64,000 nucleotides of DNA from Serinus canaria. Its lineage: Eukaryota > Chordata > Aves > Passeriformes > Fringillidae. The stretch spans positions 2,650,621 to 2,714,620 of the forward strand of contig NC_066328.1 in assembly GCF_022539315.1 (NCBI RefSeq), in the 5' to 3' direction. Of the stretch, positions 1 to 10,234 are shown one piece after another (the stretch's first letter is position 1; every line of letters begins with the position of its first letter). A program made the translations under genes and the position numbers. The notes under the pieces are model-generated. The model had not been told where the DNA came from and ran no database searches. It was given only the letters and a program-made list of their open reading frames with translations.

Positions 1-88
1 TGCTCCGAAGAGGAAAAGGCGCCTCTCAGGCGGTTGTTTGTTGTCTCTGGGGCTTCCCGGCACTCAGGGCAGCCGGGCACTGCCCGGG

Positions 89-3000
89 CTAGCGGATGGG
101 CCGGTAGGGGAAGGTGACTCCCGGGATGAAGGTCTGCACGGGGTGCGCGGGCAGCGCGGGGTGCGCGGGCAGCGCGGGGTAGCCCAGGGGAGGGGTGTGG
201 ATGTGCGGGTAGAACCCCGGGGGCAGAGCCCCGTGCGTCGGCTGCTGCACCGGGCCCGAAATCACCAGCTGGAGCAGGCTGTGGGAAGAAATTCAGACAG
301 GAGGGAGATGATTAGAGGGGCTTTTGTCGTGGCTCTAAGGACAATTCACATCCAACTCACAGCGCTGAGCACCAAGGGAACAGTGACACAATTCTGTTCT
401 TTACAGCTGCCAGGAGACTTTTTTTCTCCCTCCCCCCCCTTTTTTTTTTTAAGCCCAGCTCTTTTTTGCAAAAAGGCAAGACAAAATTGCAAAGCTAGAA
501 GCAATTGCAAAGGCAAGAGCTTAGAGTCAGGTAAAACCAGTGGGGAATTAGAGACAATTTAGGGGCAGGTTCCTTGCTGGAATTTCATTTCCCTTTCCTG
601 TGCCTTTGTTCTAACACACACTGGGAAAGATCACCCACAGGTGGGATCACTGAAGCCCCTTTCTATCAGGAATCCAGGGAAGAAGCAGCCAGCACTGCCA
701 CCTTCATCCTTGAGCTAAAGTGCACATGAATGAAGGCCAAATTTCACAAGGACAAACTTTTAGAGGAGATTTTGTCTCAGCAGCCCTTGAGTGTCTTGGA
801 ACATGCATCAAAGCCAACACAGCTGCAAAAAGTCTCTTACTTGTTATGTGGTAGCCTGGAGCACACAGTCCTCAAGTCATCTGAAAGAGGACACAAGATT
901 AACAATAAGGATAAAGCAGAAATTAGAGTGGTTTTTCTCTCTGCTGTCCTTTCTAGGAAGGTCAGATTACTGAATAATCATTACTTTTACTGATTAATTA
1001 CTGATTACTGAATCTGTCAGTAATCTGTCATCATCACCAGTCAGCAAGAGATCCAGAATTCCTCTCTCAGGCCCAAAACCTTCATAGCAGAGAAAATGTT
1101 TCTCAATTTCACCAACTTTCCCCACCAGCCCCTTCATTGTTATATATGCTTGACATTTAAGAGAGATAAGCCTTAGGATGGATTTTGTAATACCAATAAA
1201 TGAACAAGAAGTAACTGAGACACAGGAAGCACAAGGTTTGACTCTGTCCAGTACCTGTTTTGTATTGGTTTGGGGTTTTTTAACCACTACTGCTGTAAAG
1301 AATGGCTTGGGGTTTTCTTGCTGGAATCTATCAACTAGAAATTGCATCTTTTTTACCACCTCCAAACCTCTGCTAAAGCAGAATAGGTAGAACCAAGGAA
1401 TCTAACAACATATCCCCTGGATAAAGTGTTTTAAGGAATAGCTTAAGAACAAACTCCTGCCTTTATAGACACACACAACCCCAAAACACTGACATATCTG
1501 GTATTTCTGCAGCCCCTTACACTGAACTACCTTCCACAGAAAGACCAAGTGCTCAGAATGTTCCAGCCAAGAACAAGCACAGCTGAAACCAGCCCTCAGA
1601 TCAAAAACCTGGGATTTCTGTTTGTTCTTATAATACTCAGAGTTACTTTATAAAAGATGAGGAGGAAGAACAGTGAAATTGGACCAGCAGCACTGGTTCA
1701 GCCAGGACAAAAGCATCAGGTCCCTGCTTAGGCAGAGGCCACTCTCTGCAGTTGTGTCTGCACTTAATGTCCCAGCTGTTAGAGAGCTTCAAGCTCTCTG
1801 GTATAACCTAAAATTGTCTGGTTTTAAGAGAATATCACAAGAAAAGAGTCTGTGTGGCTGACCCTGCCCTGTGTTGGGCCACTTCCTTTTTATGTCTCTG
1901 CATGTCTTTTGGAAAGAACTGGCTTTGGAGACAGGAAAGCCAGACAAAAGCCTTGCTAGCAACCCCTTTTTTACTGAGTTTAGCTGAATTTGGACACCCT
2001 GTAATGGGGTCTCATTATAGGTGAGCTGAAGTTCCAAAAGTTTCAGTTGAAGACAAATTATTTGCTTTTCAAATTTTTTGTCCAGCACACCCACCCAGGG
2101 GTTTATGTGCTTCATAGCCTCTGCTTCAGCAGGCAGACTCAGAGAACTTAAACTGAAGAAAATCAAACAGAGCTTTTCAAATAGCTACAGGCAATTCTGA
2201 GGGGAACAAAGTATCAGACACCCAGATACAACTCCCCGGTGCACAGCGCACAGTGCACCACACTTTGCAGAGTGGGGCTGTAGATCAGTCCCTACTCTGC
2301 AAAGCAATGCCCGACCCGCCCACAGCGGTGATCTCTCCTTTCTTACTCTTCATCTAACTATATTGTGCACTACCACTTTCTAACAGGAGCAAACTACTAA
2401 TTATGTTGTGAACACCTTGATCTTTACTTCCCTCACCCCAGAACTGCCTCTAACAATTTCTGGAGGAGAAGAATCCTGTGCCAGGTCTCTGTCAGCCCCG
2501 CAGACAACTCACCTCTGGTGCATAGGAGAGCTCCTGATGCCATGGCCACTTGCAAAGCCTGAGCCAGCCTGTCCAGAGCAAGTTCAATCTCTTTGGATGC
2601 ATTGAGAGGATTGAGTTCATCAGACAGTCTGTTAATGTCCTCCACCAGAGGAACCACGTGGTCAAAGGGCACCAGCCCCAGGCGCCCATAAAGGTTTTTC
2701 TCCGTTAAATGCCCCTGGAGCATCATAAGAACCTGCAGAACACTCAGATGCAGCTTGGAATAGAGCTGGTGGCAATCCCTGTCTTCTCCTGAAGATGAGT
2801 CCTTGGTAATTTTGTTGGGAGCATGTCCATTGGAGAGAGAGGCTTTCTTCTTCCTGGTGTAGGCCAGGGGGGCCTTGACACACCAGCGGATGAGGCCGGT
2901 GAGCGGGGTGAGCTCCAGGAAGCCCATGGGCAGGTTGGCTGCGATGGGAGTGTTCAGGAAGGTGATCAGGATCAAACGAGGGTCCTCAAAGATCCAGGAG

Positions 3001-6000
3001 ACAATCAGCTCCAGCAGGTCTGAGGGAGGGATCAGGTCATCTGCAGACAGGAGAGTCAATGGTGGCTAAGCTGAGCCTTTGTTACTTAATTACAATCTCT
3101 GAACCTCCCCAGTTCTGCTGTTTTTCCCAAGACACAACCACATTCCTGTCACCTCCTTCCCCACCTATTCCAAAGACACCACCAAACATTGATATTTATC
3201 CCCTTTCCCAGCCAAGATTCTCTTGTCATTTTCTTCTCTGCCACCCATCATCTGCTCATTTTTTCTTTAATTTAAGTCTCCATTTATCTCTTGCCACAGG
3301 AAGTACAATGGGCAAGGGAAATAGGAAAAGCTTGTTGAAGAGAAGGAAGTGCCAATAACTTAACGCATTTAATACCTACAAACCTAAACAAACGTGTCTT
3401 GTGGAAAAACACACTGCAACAACACAATGACATGACATATAAAGGATTATAAGATTATGTAAAGCTTCAGGTGAGAAGCAAAAGACGGTCATGAACTTGT
3501 CTACAGACAAGAGAAACCCTGACACATCACCCTGTCACAGGGGGAATGCTGTATTGAAAGGGCAACCTCCCTTTTCTTGTGTCACCAAAAACATCTCAAA
3601 TAAACTAAGGAATTAAAAAATTACTTCCTATGACTCAAGTTATTTCCTTTCTGACATGTCTTTCTGACATGATGATGGGATATAAAATATGCACTGAGCT
3701 CTACCAAATACTTTATAAAAACAACATAAAGGCTAAGCCTAAACCTCTCTTTCACCCTCAGTAATGCCTAGCTGTTTATCTGGAGAAGAGTGTGCAAAGC
3801 ATTTCCTTTATCAATAATAGCATTTGCTTTTCTGGATTACAGGTGATGTTGGTACTTAGTGTATGGCTGTTCTCTGGTCTACCATGAGCTTTCTGTGGCT
3901 GAGTCAAAGAGCTAAATCAATCTTATTTTAGACACCTACAAGTGTCTGAGCAACAACCTGAGGCAAGCTGTACCACTGGCAGGTCACACACACAGTTAAA
4001 GAGTGCACTGGGGTTATGTTGATTGTGTTTCTCACCACTGCTCCACAGAAATCCTATTCCAGCCTACCAACATTCAGAACTTGTTTCTCCCCTTTTTGGA
4101 AGGGATCAGACTGATAGGCAGCCCTGAGTTTCTCTCAGGGCTGACTGAGCCCAGACAGATCAACTTCCACTCCCAGAGCTGCTCAGTCAATGAGGTCCCA
4201 TGTCCTTTGCCCTCTGTGGAGGACAACGCCCTTTGTGTCAGGTGTTCCTGGCTGCTTCTCCAGCAAAGACTCTCCCTTGTTTCCCAGAGAGGCTGTGGAC
4301 TCCAAATCCCTGGAAGTGTCCAGGGCCAGGCTGGACAGGGCTTGGTGCAATCTGGTCTAGTGGAAGGTGTCCATCCATGGCAGGGAGTGGAACAAGCTGA
4401 GCTTCAAGGTCCATTCCAACCCAAACCAGGCTGGAATTCTAAGCCAGCCACACAGTGGTTATTTTTATTCTCACCCCAGCGCCGGATGAGGCAACAGCCA
4501 CACCCCTGAGCCTCCTCTGGCAATAATTACATGGTAACACTTCTTTAGCATTGGAGCAGTTACATCTCTTGCAACAGTTCATTCATGGTGCATTACACTG
4601 CACCTCTCACTTGGAAAGAGGCGCTTTTACCTGAAGAGAGGTCGTAGAGAGCAGTGACTGATGTGATGAACTGGCAGCAGAAGCGAGGGCTGGCAGTGAA
4701 GATCTGCTTCAGGGTCTGGATGGAGCCTGGCACCAGGTTGCAGTAGTCATCCACCAGGGCTCGGGCCAGCCTCACACAGAACACAGCTGGGGTCCTCTGC
4801 AGGGACAGCACATAGGGACACCAGATCAGACCTGTCACAGGCTGCTCCAAGGGCTGTGTCCCCACCTGCCCACGTGGCACTGCACTGCTGTGGGTGCTCT
4901 CTCTCAGCACATCAAGCACCCACTCTCACAGAAATAAAACCATTGTACTGCAATATCAAAACAGATGGTATTTACAGAATCTGTGGTATAAAACTGAAAC
5001 CTTTTAGGTCAATATTTTGACTTAGAGAGGTTTTTTTTACCACTTCAGCAACATTTCTTCCCTGTGAGGGCAGTGAGGCACAAGTTGCCCAGAGAAGTTG
5101 TGGCTTCTCCAGCCTGGTCTAGAGGTGTTCAAGGCCACACTGGACAGGGCTTGGAGCAACCTGGGACAGTGGAAGGTGTCTCTGCAGGTGGTGGAATGGG
5201 ACGAGCTTTAAGGTCCCTTCCATCACAAACCATTCTGTGATTCCATGATTCTAACACAGGTCTGTAGTTCAACTGGTCCAGTTGCCATGCCTGATATTTT
5301 TAATGCGGGAAATATTCTGTGGAATCCTCACATCACTTAAAAGCTGCCATCTGAAAATACACCTTGTCCTGCTGTCCAGGTTATATCCCATCCTGCCCTC
5401 CCAAAGGCACACCATGTGGGAGAAAAGGGACCCCCAGCAAACAGGAGATCTGCCTCCTCCCACCTTCCCTCCCAGCACAGTCTTCCTGCTCTTGCCCCTG
5501 TGTCAGCTGTGACCTCTGCTCATCCCACAAGGGCAGCAGGAACAAAGCTGCACTTCCCAAAGCCCACTGTGGGGAAAGGAAAAGATCTCCAACCTACTGC
5601 ATTCACAGAAGACAGACACAGGTATTTTGTGCCCAAATTTCAAGACAGGGGTTTGCCTCTTCCGCACCCAAACCTGCACATCAGGAAGGGTTTATTTCCC
5701 AAACTCCTGAGTTAGCTTCTTCAGGCAACATGACCAAGGTTTGCTCCCTGATTTAGTCAAACCCTCTATTAAGCCCTTTCAATAAGCAGGGATTGGGGAG
5801 GATTATTAAAACTTTCACTGACAGTAAAAAAACGACCTAAACAATTTTTTCTTCCATTGCAGTATATGAATGGATTGGCAAAGCTCTCCCTGATGCCAGA
5901 GCACAGGAATGGGCACAAGCACAGACATGGAGGCAGCTGAACCTGCCAGGGAAGAGCAACTGACTGTGACCAGCTGTGCCCCAGTTCACTGTGCCCACTC

Positions 6001-7411
6001 TGGAGCACACCCTGACCCCCTCCCCAAGGCACCCCTGCCTGCACAGGAGCTGTACCTGCAGCCAGAAGGCAGCACACTCCAGCACAGGCACCCTGCAGAC
6101 AGCCACTGCCATGGAGACCAGCTTCCCCAGCAGAGCCATCCTGCTGTCATCTGCTTTGTTCCCCTGGGGGCTGAAGAGAGATGAAAAGATGACCTGGCGG
6201 ACTGAATCCTTGGTCTGCTCTTGGAAATAATTGCACATGATCTCAAGGAGCTGAAGTTCCTGAAGGGGGGTCAGTCTCTGAAAGAAAACAAAAGCCAAGC
6301 TGTAAAATACCCTGAGCCTCTTGAAGGACCACAAACCAAGTGAAAAGACAGGAGCAGCAAAGGCTGAGAGCTTCCCTTTGGGCTGAGGGACTCAATCTTT
6401 ATGCACAGCACACACATTCAAGCTTCCTGAACCACGACTGCATTTATGTGGTGACACTGAAGAGCTCCAGGTTTCATCTGAACACCTGCACACCCAAAGC
6501 TGGTGCTTGCTGCACCTGCAAGTGCTGCCCACCAAGTGAGAGATGAAACTGACGTGTCTGGAGGGGGGAATATTTCCTCCCTCTGCAAATAGCAGCACTG
6601 AGGACACTGCAGGGCAGCTGGAGGCAGAGCTGGCCTCGGCAGCACTGAGGGCTGCAGGGCCACGTACCCCAACAGTCACCAGCAGCTGTGGCTTCTCACT
6701 GCTCGTCTCTGAGCCCCAGCTCCATCCCAACCCCCCCCAAAACCCTGGCAGGGCCCAGCTGCAGCACTCAGGAGGTCTGGGCAGTGCCCAGGGCCTCCAC
6801 CACACCTCAGAATCCTGGGCAACCCAACAGGGACTGGCCAGCAGCCTCCTCCCTGCCAAAACACCTCAGTCACCAGCACCCCAGGGACCCCGGGCTGTCG
6901 TCTTGGGGCCTCAGCCCGCAGCAGCAGAGCCTCAGGGACCCAGTCCTGCCCATCTGAGCCCTCAGCCCGCAGCAGCAGAGCCTCAGGGACCCAATCCTGC
7001 CCATCTGAGCCCTCAGCCCGCAGCAGCAGAGCCTCAGGGACCCAGTCCTGCCCATCTGAGCCCTCAGCCCGCAGCAGCAGCCCGCGCCGGAGGGAGCCTG
7101 TCCCGTTCTGAGGCCTCAGGCTCCAGCACGGATCCTGTCCTGAGCTCCTGGTCCTGCCGTCCTGTGCGCCCCGCGCCTCCCGGGCCCGTCCCGCTCCGCC
7201 CGGGCTGTCCGTGCCGCACCTTGGGCGGCGCTCCGCGCTCCTTGGGGACGTGGAAGAGGAACTCCTCGAGCAGATCCGTGGGGCCCTTGTCCACGAGCGG
7301 CAGCGGCGAGTTCTGCAGCTGGCTGCTGAAGTAGATGTCCAGGTGGTAGAGCACCTCCTTGGCGGCGCTCAGCGCGTCCCGCCGCAGCAGCGAGTGCCGG
7401 ATGTCGCTCAT
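89..7411 (-). CDS. INTS15: INTS15, Integrator complex subunit 15 (C7orf26 homologue)
   Basis: Six coding exons, read right to left: 7220-7411, 6056-6277, 4631-4796, 2513-3040, 841-880 and 89-278. They sum to 1338 nt, giving 445 aa (human about 449). The protein starts MSDIRHSLLRRDALSAAKEV and ends in a Pro/His-rich tail closing FPYRPIR. All borders are GT-AG and the phases agree, including the 40-nt exon 5 that encodes DDLRTVCSRLPHN. The product is known as a nuclear Integrator subunit associated with the INTS10/13/14 module, acting in snRNA and mRNA 3' processing; no enzyme motif is visible. The tail contains an 18-bp tandem duplication near 138-176 that repeats PALPAH. Introns hold CR1 pieces, a 51-bp tandem repeat and otherwise unremarkable sequence. 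Only 88 bases lie 3' of the stop, so the 3' end is cut by the window edge. Confidence 0.95.
4281..4440 (+). mobile_element. CR1 LINE 3' fragment
   Basis: The fragment shows the usual 3' end of avian CR1, running from a CCAGAGAGGCTGTGG block through GGAAGTGTCC and CTGGTCTAGTGGAAGGTGTCC to AGGTCCATTCCAACCCAAAC. It is 5'-truncated, non-coding, and sits in intron 3 of INTS15 antisense to the gene. Confidence 0.85.
5061..5252 (+). mobile_element. CR1 LINE 3' fragment
   Basis: Truncated CR1 tail in INTS15 intron 2, on the opposite strand to the gene. It ends in the CR1-type terminal repeats (TTCTGTGATTCCATGATTCT). It carries no open frame. Confidence 0.85.
5515..5580 (+). repeat. Dispersed repeat copy A, unclassified
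   Basis: A block beginning CATCCCACAAGGGCAGCAGG matches the reverse complement of 7905-7960 over about 50 bp with only a few differences. It lies in INTS15 intron 2. I do not recognise the family. Confidence 0.6.
6911..7080. repeat. 51-bp tandem repeat, about 3.3 copies, INTS15 intron 1
   Basis: Near-identical copies begin at 6911, 6962, 7013 and 7064 (last one partial), a period of exactly 51 bp. Because 51 is divisible by three, the repeat keeps long frames open on both strands. These frames lie inside intron 1 and show no sign of being coded. Confidence 0.9.
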
Positions 7412-7620
7412 GGCTCCGACCCGCTCCCGCTCCCCGTTCCAGTCCCGGTCCCGCTCCGCTCCCGGCCCCGCTCCGGCCTCCGCTCGGCGCGGCCTCCCCT
7501 CGGCGGCGCGGACGGGCGGGCGCTACGGCGGCTCGGCCAGGACAAAAAGGGGCACCCGCCGCCGCCGCCGGCGGCAGCGCCCCCTGGCGGGCCTGCGGGG
7601 GGTAATGGGGGGCTCGGCCG
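7412..7620 (-). promoter_or_regulatory. INTS15: CpG-rich INTS15 promoter and 5' UTR
   Basis: Very GC- and CpG-rich DNA directly upstream of the INTS15 start codon, including (CCG)n stretches near 7555-7575. No TATA box was seen. This fits a housekeeping CpG-island promoter. The transcription start cannot be placed from sequence alone. Confidence 0.6.
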
Positions 7621-8370
7621 TGAGGGAACCGGGCCCGGGACGGGCCAGCAGCCCCCTGGGGGCACCTGGGCATGGGGGCAGCTTGGCCCGGGGGACTCAG
7701 ACAGGCGGTCCCAACCCTGGGAGGAGCCTGGCCCTGAGGGGGTCTCGGCCCGGGAGGGATCTTGGCCCCGGGGCTGGTGCTGGCGTTGAGTCAAGGGGTC
7801 TCAGCATGGAGGGCTGAGGGTGTGAGGGGATATCGGCGGTAGGGGCTGCTCCTTGGGCTGGCTAAGGGGCTCCTGGCTTGGGAGAAGCTTGGCTCTTGGC
7901 TGTGGGCTTTGGGAAGTACACCTTTGTTCCTGCTGCCCTTATGGGATGTGCAGAAGTAGGGTTTAGCCCTGGGTGGGGGGGGTATTGGCCCTGAGGGTGG
8001 TCCAGGCCTGGGGGTCTTGGCATGAAAAGGGTCTGATCTTTGTGGGGTCTTGGCCCAGAAGTGGTGTTAAGCCCTGGGACTCTACTTTGAGGGGGTCTTA
8101 GCCTGGGTGAGACCAAGGGTCTGGGGGGGACGTTGGATCTTAGCCCAAGGACCTGGGGGGACCTTGGCTCAGGAGGGTCTTGGTCCTGGGTCTGGCCCCT
8201 CAGGGGGTTCCTGACCTGAAGAGGGATTGACCATGGAGGGTGTCATTGGAAAACTCTGGGTCCAACCTGGGGAGCCTGTTGGGGGGGTCTAGGTCCAGTC
8301 CTGATCCCACTGTGGGGAGCACCCCTTCTCTGGAGGGTACCTGGCTCCAGGGGAGAGGCTGGCAGGGCCC
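7620..8370. repeat. Degenerate G-rich minisatellite upstream of INTS15
   Basis: Loosely repeated 20-40 bp units built on GGGTCTTGGCCC/GAGGGGGTCT fill this intergenic stretch. The divergence is too high to fix one period by eye. No gene was recognised here. Confidence 0.6.
7905..7960 (-). repeat. Dispersed repeat copy B, inverted relative to copy A
   Basis: The reverse complement matches 5515-5580, including the shared GGGCAGCAGGAACAAAG core and a CTTCCCAAAGCCCAC block. This copy lies upstream of INTS15 in the G-rich repeat zone. The family is unknown. Confidence 0.6.
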
Positions 8371-9013
8371 CCCAGCCGCCTAAGGATCACTGCACACCTT
8401 CTGGGAAACAGGGAAGCTGCCTTTGGAGGCAGGGACATCAGCCAAGGCCACTGGGACAGCGCTGTGTGAGCTGTGGGAATGGCTGGGGTGGAGGGCTGCC
8501 CCTCCCCAGCACTGCATGGCCCTCACAGGGACAGGGCCTGAGGCAGGTGATCGCCTGGGGATGGGCACCGTGGCAGGGATTTGTCATTCTTTTGGGACTT
8601 TTGGCTTCACACCCAAAGACCACACTGGGATGGCTCCTGTTGGCCCCAGCACACTCACAGCTTATTGGAAATGTGGGGTGCTGGGTGAGAATGATTCGTG
8701 CTGGTGAAATAAACTCTTTTTAAGAGAATTTGTATCTCGTGATGATTTGTATCTCGTGCCCATGCCATGTATTGGGAAGCTGCTGATCCCCACAAGAGAT
8801 CTCTGACATTCATTCCACCTTGCAGAGCTCTTGTTGGCATTTTAATCCCTTCTTGGCCTTACCTGTGGTAGGAGGCACTGGCAGAGGTTGAAAGAGCTCT
8901 TTTTTCACTGAGCAGACCTTTGCTTCTGTGAAAAATGCCATATGGAGCCTGCAGCCTCACATGATCCTTGGCTGGGCACCCACCTGGCAAGGAGAGAGTG
9001 TCCCTGTCAATAA
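8371..9013. other. Intergenic stretch with a plus-strand poly(A) signal
   Basis: No gene was recognised. A good AATAAA lies at 8708-8713, followed by a 16-bp tandem duplication (TTTGTATCTCGTG twice, 8728-8758). This could be the end of an unannotated plus-strand transcript or could be chance. Confidence 0.4.
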
Positions 9014-9738
9014 ATGCAGGTGCAGATCCTTCCCCCTCCAGAGCCCTTGGACGACATCAAAGGTAGGTCCTGCTCTCCTCTCTTCCCACACCCCCAGGAG
9101 CTTCCCTTGACTGTCACCTCCTCCAGCTCGATTCTACCACAACGCTCTGGCTGGGTCAAAGCTGGGTGCAGCTCGGGGGTGAATATGCCCCTTGTAGGTG
9201 TCTCTGCCTGGGAGGTCCAGAGGCTGCTGTGCTCTCCAGGAGTGGGGAGGATTTATGGGGCTTTGGGCAATTTTTGGCATGACCAAATCATGGCATTGTC
9301 AAATGGCTGTGTTATCAACTGAAGGGACTGTGGTGTTAGAGGGAAGAGTTTGGAGCAGGAGTGCAAGTAGGAAAAGTGAGGATTTAACTAGAGCAGCTGC
9401 CCCAGAAGGAAAAGTGAGCCTAGGGCCAGCAAATCCTTCCTCAGGCTCAGATTTGGTGTGCCAAAGCTGGAGCATTTGCCTGTCCTCTCAGCCCATTTAT
9501 TGGTCTCTGGGTGAGCTCAGGCACTCAGGAGCCCAGGCTTGGGCAGGGCTCAGATCTGGTGAAATATTACCCCAAGGCAGTCGAGTGCCACGGGAAATAC
9601 TTCCCAAACGCCTTCCCCGTGGATGGGAGCTGCAGCACTGCCTTTGCAGAGGGTCCTGAGGGAGCCAGCTGGGTGAGGATGGGGCAGGGGCACTGCTGGG
9701 GGATGGGGGGCAGGGGAGGGGCAGGTTACCCTGGGTGA
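9014..9738 (+). CDS. Unrecognised two-exon reading frame, possible gene remnant
   Basis: An ATG at 9014 opens a frame that reaches a strong donor (AAAG/GTAGGT, exon end 9062). A second segment begins after an AG at 9554 and continues in matching phase to a stop at 9738, or to a donor GTGAGG after 9672. Joined, the frame gives about 77 codons; part of it reads LVKYYPKAVECHGKYFPNAF, which has a protein-like composition. I do not recognise the product, no signal peptide is evident, and no further exons were found before the DNase gene. It may be a relic, a 5' portion of an unknown gene, or chance. Confidence 0.3.
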
Positions 9739-10234
9739 GGATGCTCCAGGCAGTGAGGAAGGTGGAGAGGGGAGTCAGGGAGGATCTATCCCTTGCTCTG
9801 TCCCAGCACAGCTGCTGTAGGGTCTTTGGGGTCTCTGATCCAGGGAAAGGTGGGAGAGGCACAAGCCAAGGGATTTTGGAGTCCCTGGCCACTGCTACCA
9901 ATCCCAGGCCAGAAGAGGTGTCCAGGCTGAGCTCTTCCTCATGGGGAATGAGGAAGTGACTGCTCTGTGTCACCACCAAATGGCATTTACTTGCTGGGCA
10001 GGGAATTTTCCACTCCAGCCTTGTGAATGACCTGGCATCCTTCCAGGAGGCACAGGTAGAATGAGGCCCCATGCAACAGAGGTACAATCCCTGCATCTTG
10101 GTGGTTCCCCAGAAAACAGACACCTCCCAGTGAAACCAGTATGGCCAGTAGGAATACTCTGGTTATCCCTGTTGTCTGTCCCAAATCCCTCTCTCAGCCA
10201 GGAGGGCTGAGCCCCTCCTGCACCTCTGCACAGG

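Noticed and set aside
6543..7334. 263-aa plus-strand frame across INTS15 exon 1
   Set aside because: It is kept open by the 51-bp repeat and high GC, and is antisense to a confirmed exon.
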